A stretch of 64,000 nucleotides of DNA, taken from contig NZ_WOVL01000008.1 of assembly GCF_009737085.1 (NCBI RefSeq), positions 1 to 64,000 of the forward strand, given 5' to 3'. Positions 63,785-64,000 of this stretch are shown here, one piece after another. The position numbers and the translations under genes are program-made. Numbering within the stretch: position 1 is the stretch's first letter; every line of letters begins with the position of its first letter. The notes beneath the pieces were generated by a model. The model was not told the DNA's origin, searched no databases, and saw nothing but the letters and a program-made list of their open reading frames with translations. Source of the stretch: Paenibacillus sp. NEAU-GSW1. GTDB lineage: Bacteria > Bacillota > Bacilli > Paenibacillales > Paenibacillaceae.

Positions 63785-64000
63785 CTATTTGACTCTAATG
63801 CGCGGAAGCTTCTGGCAATGCTTGCAAATATGCGTGCCTCTGCCTCCGACAACAAACTTCTCGATCGGCCTTCCACAAGACGTACAAGGCTCGTCCTTCC
63901 TGCCGTAAACGAGCAGCTGCTGCTGAAACATGCCCATTTCGCCTTGCCCGTTCACATACGATTTAATGGATGAGCCCCCAGCCTCGACCGCGCTCGCCAG
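63785..64000 (-). CDS. mutM: Formamidopyrimidine-DNA glycosylase, C-terminal part (cut by window edge)
   Basis: The minus-strand frame from the window end to the TAG at 63785-63787 reads GGSSIKSYVNGQGEMGMFQQQLLVYGRKDEPC, then the zinc finger C-x2-C ... C-x2-C (CTSCGRPIEKFVVGGRGTHICKHCQKL). This is the C-terminal DNA-binding zinc finger of MutM/Fpg, which removes oxidised purines. About 70 of some 275 residues are visible. Confidence 0.95.
   Translation of the reverse strand: MASAVEAGGSSIKSYVNGQGEMGMFQQQLLVYGRKDEPCTSCGRPIEKFVVGGRGTHICKHCQKLPRIRVK

Overview
The window reads as chromosomal DNA of a spore-forming Firmicute, most likely Paenibacillus or a close relative. This rests on an alpha/beta-type small acid-soluble spore protein, the sporulation membrane protein YtaF, BclB-type exosporium proteins, strong AGGAGG ribosome binding sites with many TTG starts, LplA/B/C-type sugar importers without their own ATPase, and the nrdR / lytic transglycosylase / coaE / ytaF / mutM neighbourhood. 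No search could be run, so family names come from motifs and recall.

Layout. 0-15 kb: the end of an IS256-type transposase, a block of palindromic repeats, two ABC-2 exporters (one DrrAB-like), a DUF3817-MFS fusion, a DJ-1/PfpI protein with a TetR regulator, rpiA, a short-chain dehydrogenase with a second TetR regulator, a MerR gene with a decayed DUF4180 gene, a frameshifted NAD-binding protein, and an AraC regulator divergent from a quinone/NADPH oxidoreductase. 15-24 kb: a myo-inositol catabolic operon (iolD-E-C-A-G-B) ending in a LacI-family regulator, with a perfect TTAAGCGCTTAA operator-like site before iolD. 24-36.5 kb: an MgtC protein, then a locus of a YesN-like sensor regulator, an LplA/B/C importer, a sugar isomerase-like TIM barrel, two unrecognised proteins and a GH105 enzyme, probably for a plant-derived uronic acid oligosaccharide. 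36.9-39 kb: katG. 39-46.6 kb: a fructan or sucrose locus (ROK fructokinase, GH32 hydrolase, importer, divergent LacI regulator).

46.7-52.5 kb: a GNAT acetyltransferase, a DinB protein, a WYL regulator, a marR-quinone reductase operon with two clear operators, and several decayed genes (alcohol dehydrogenase, serine hydrolase, SLH surface protein). 52.8-59.05 kb: a segment bounded by tRNA-Ala(GGC) fragments that holds a prolyl 4-hydroxylase, a glycosyltransferase with TPR-like repeats, two BclB-domain exosporium proteins (one with about 197 residues of collagen repeat), a tyrosine-recombinase remnant and a stalk-domain protein. This looks like a small island for making and decorating a collagen-like spore surface filament. 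59.2-64 kb: an ArsR-SDR pair, a third palindromic repeat block, nrdR, a spore DNA-binding protein, a lytic transglycosylase, coaE, ytaF and the 3' end of mutM.

Most catabolic loci carry their own regulator, and many small regulators (two TetR, MarR, ArsR) have matching palindromes in front of both themselves and their partner gene, so local autoregulation is a recurring theme. The strongest candidates for new biology are the hydroxylase / glycosyltransferase / collagen-like cluster, the unrecognised proteins of the GH105 locus, and the dispersed palindromic repeat families.
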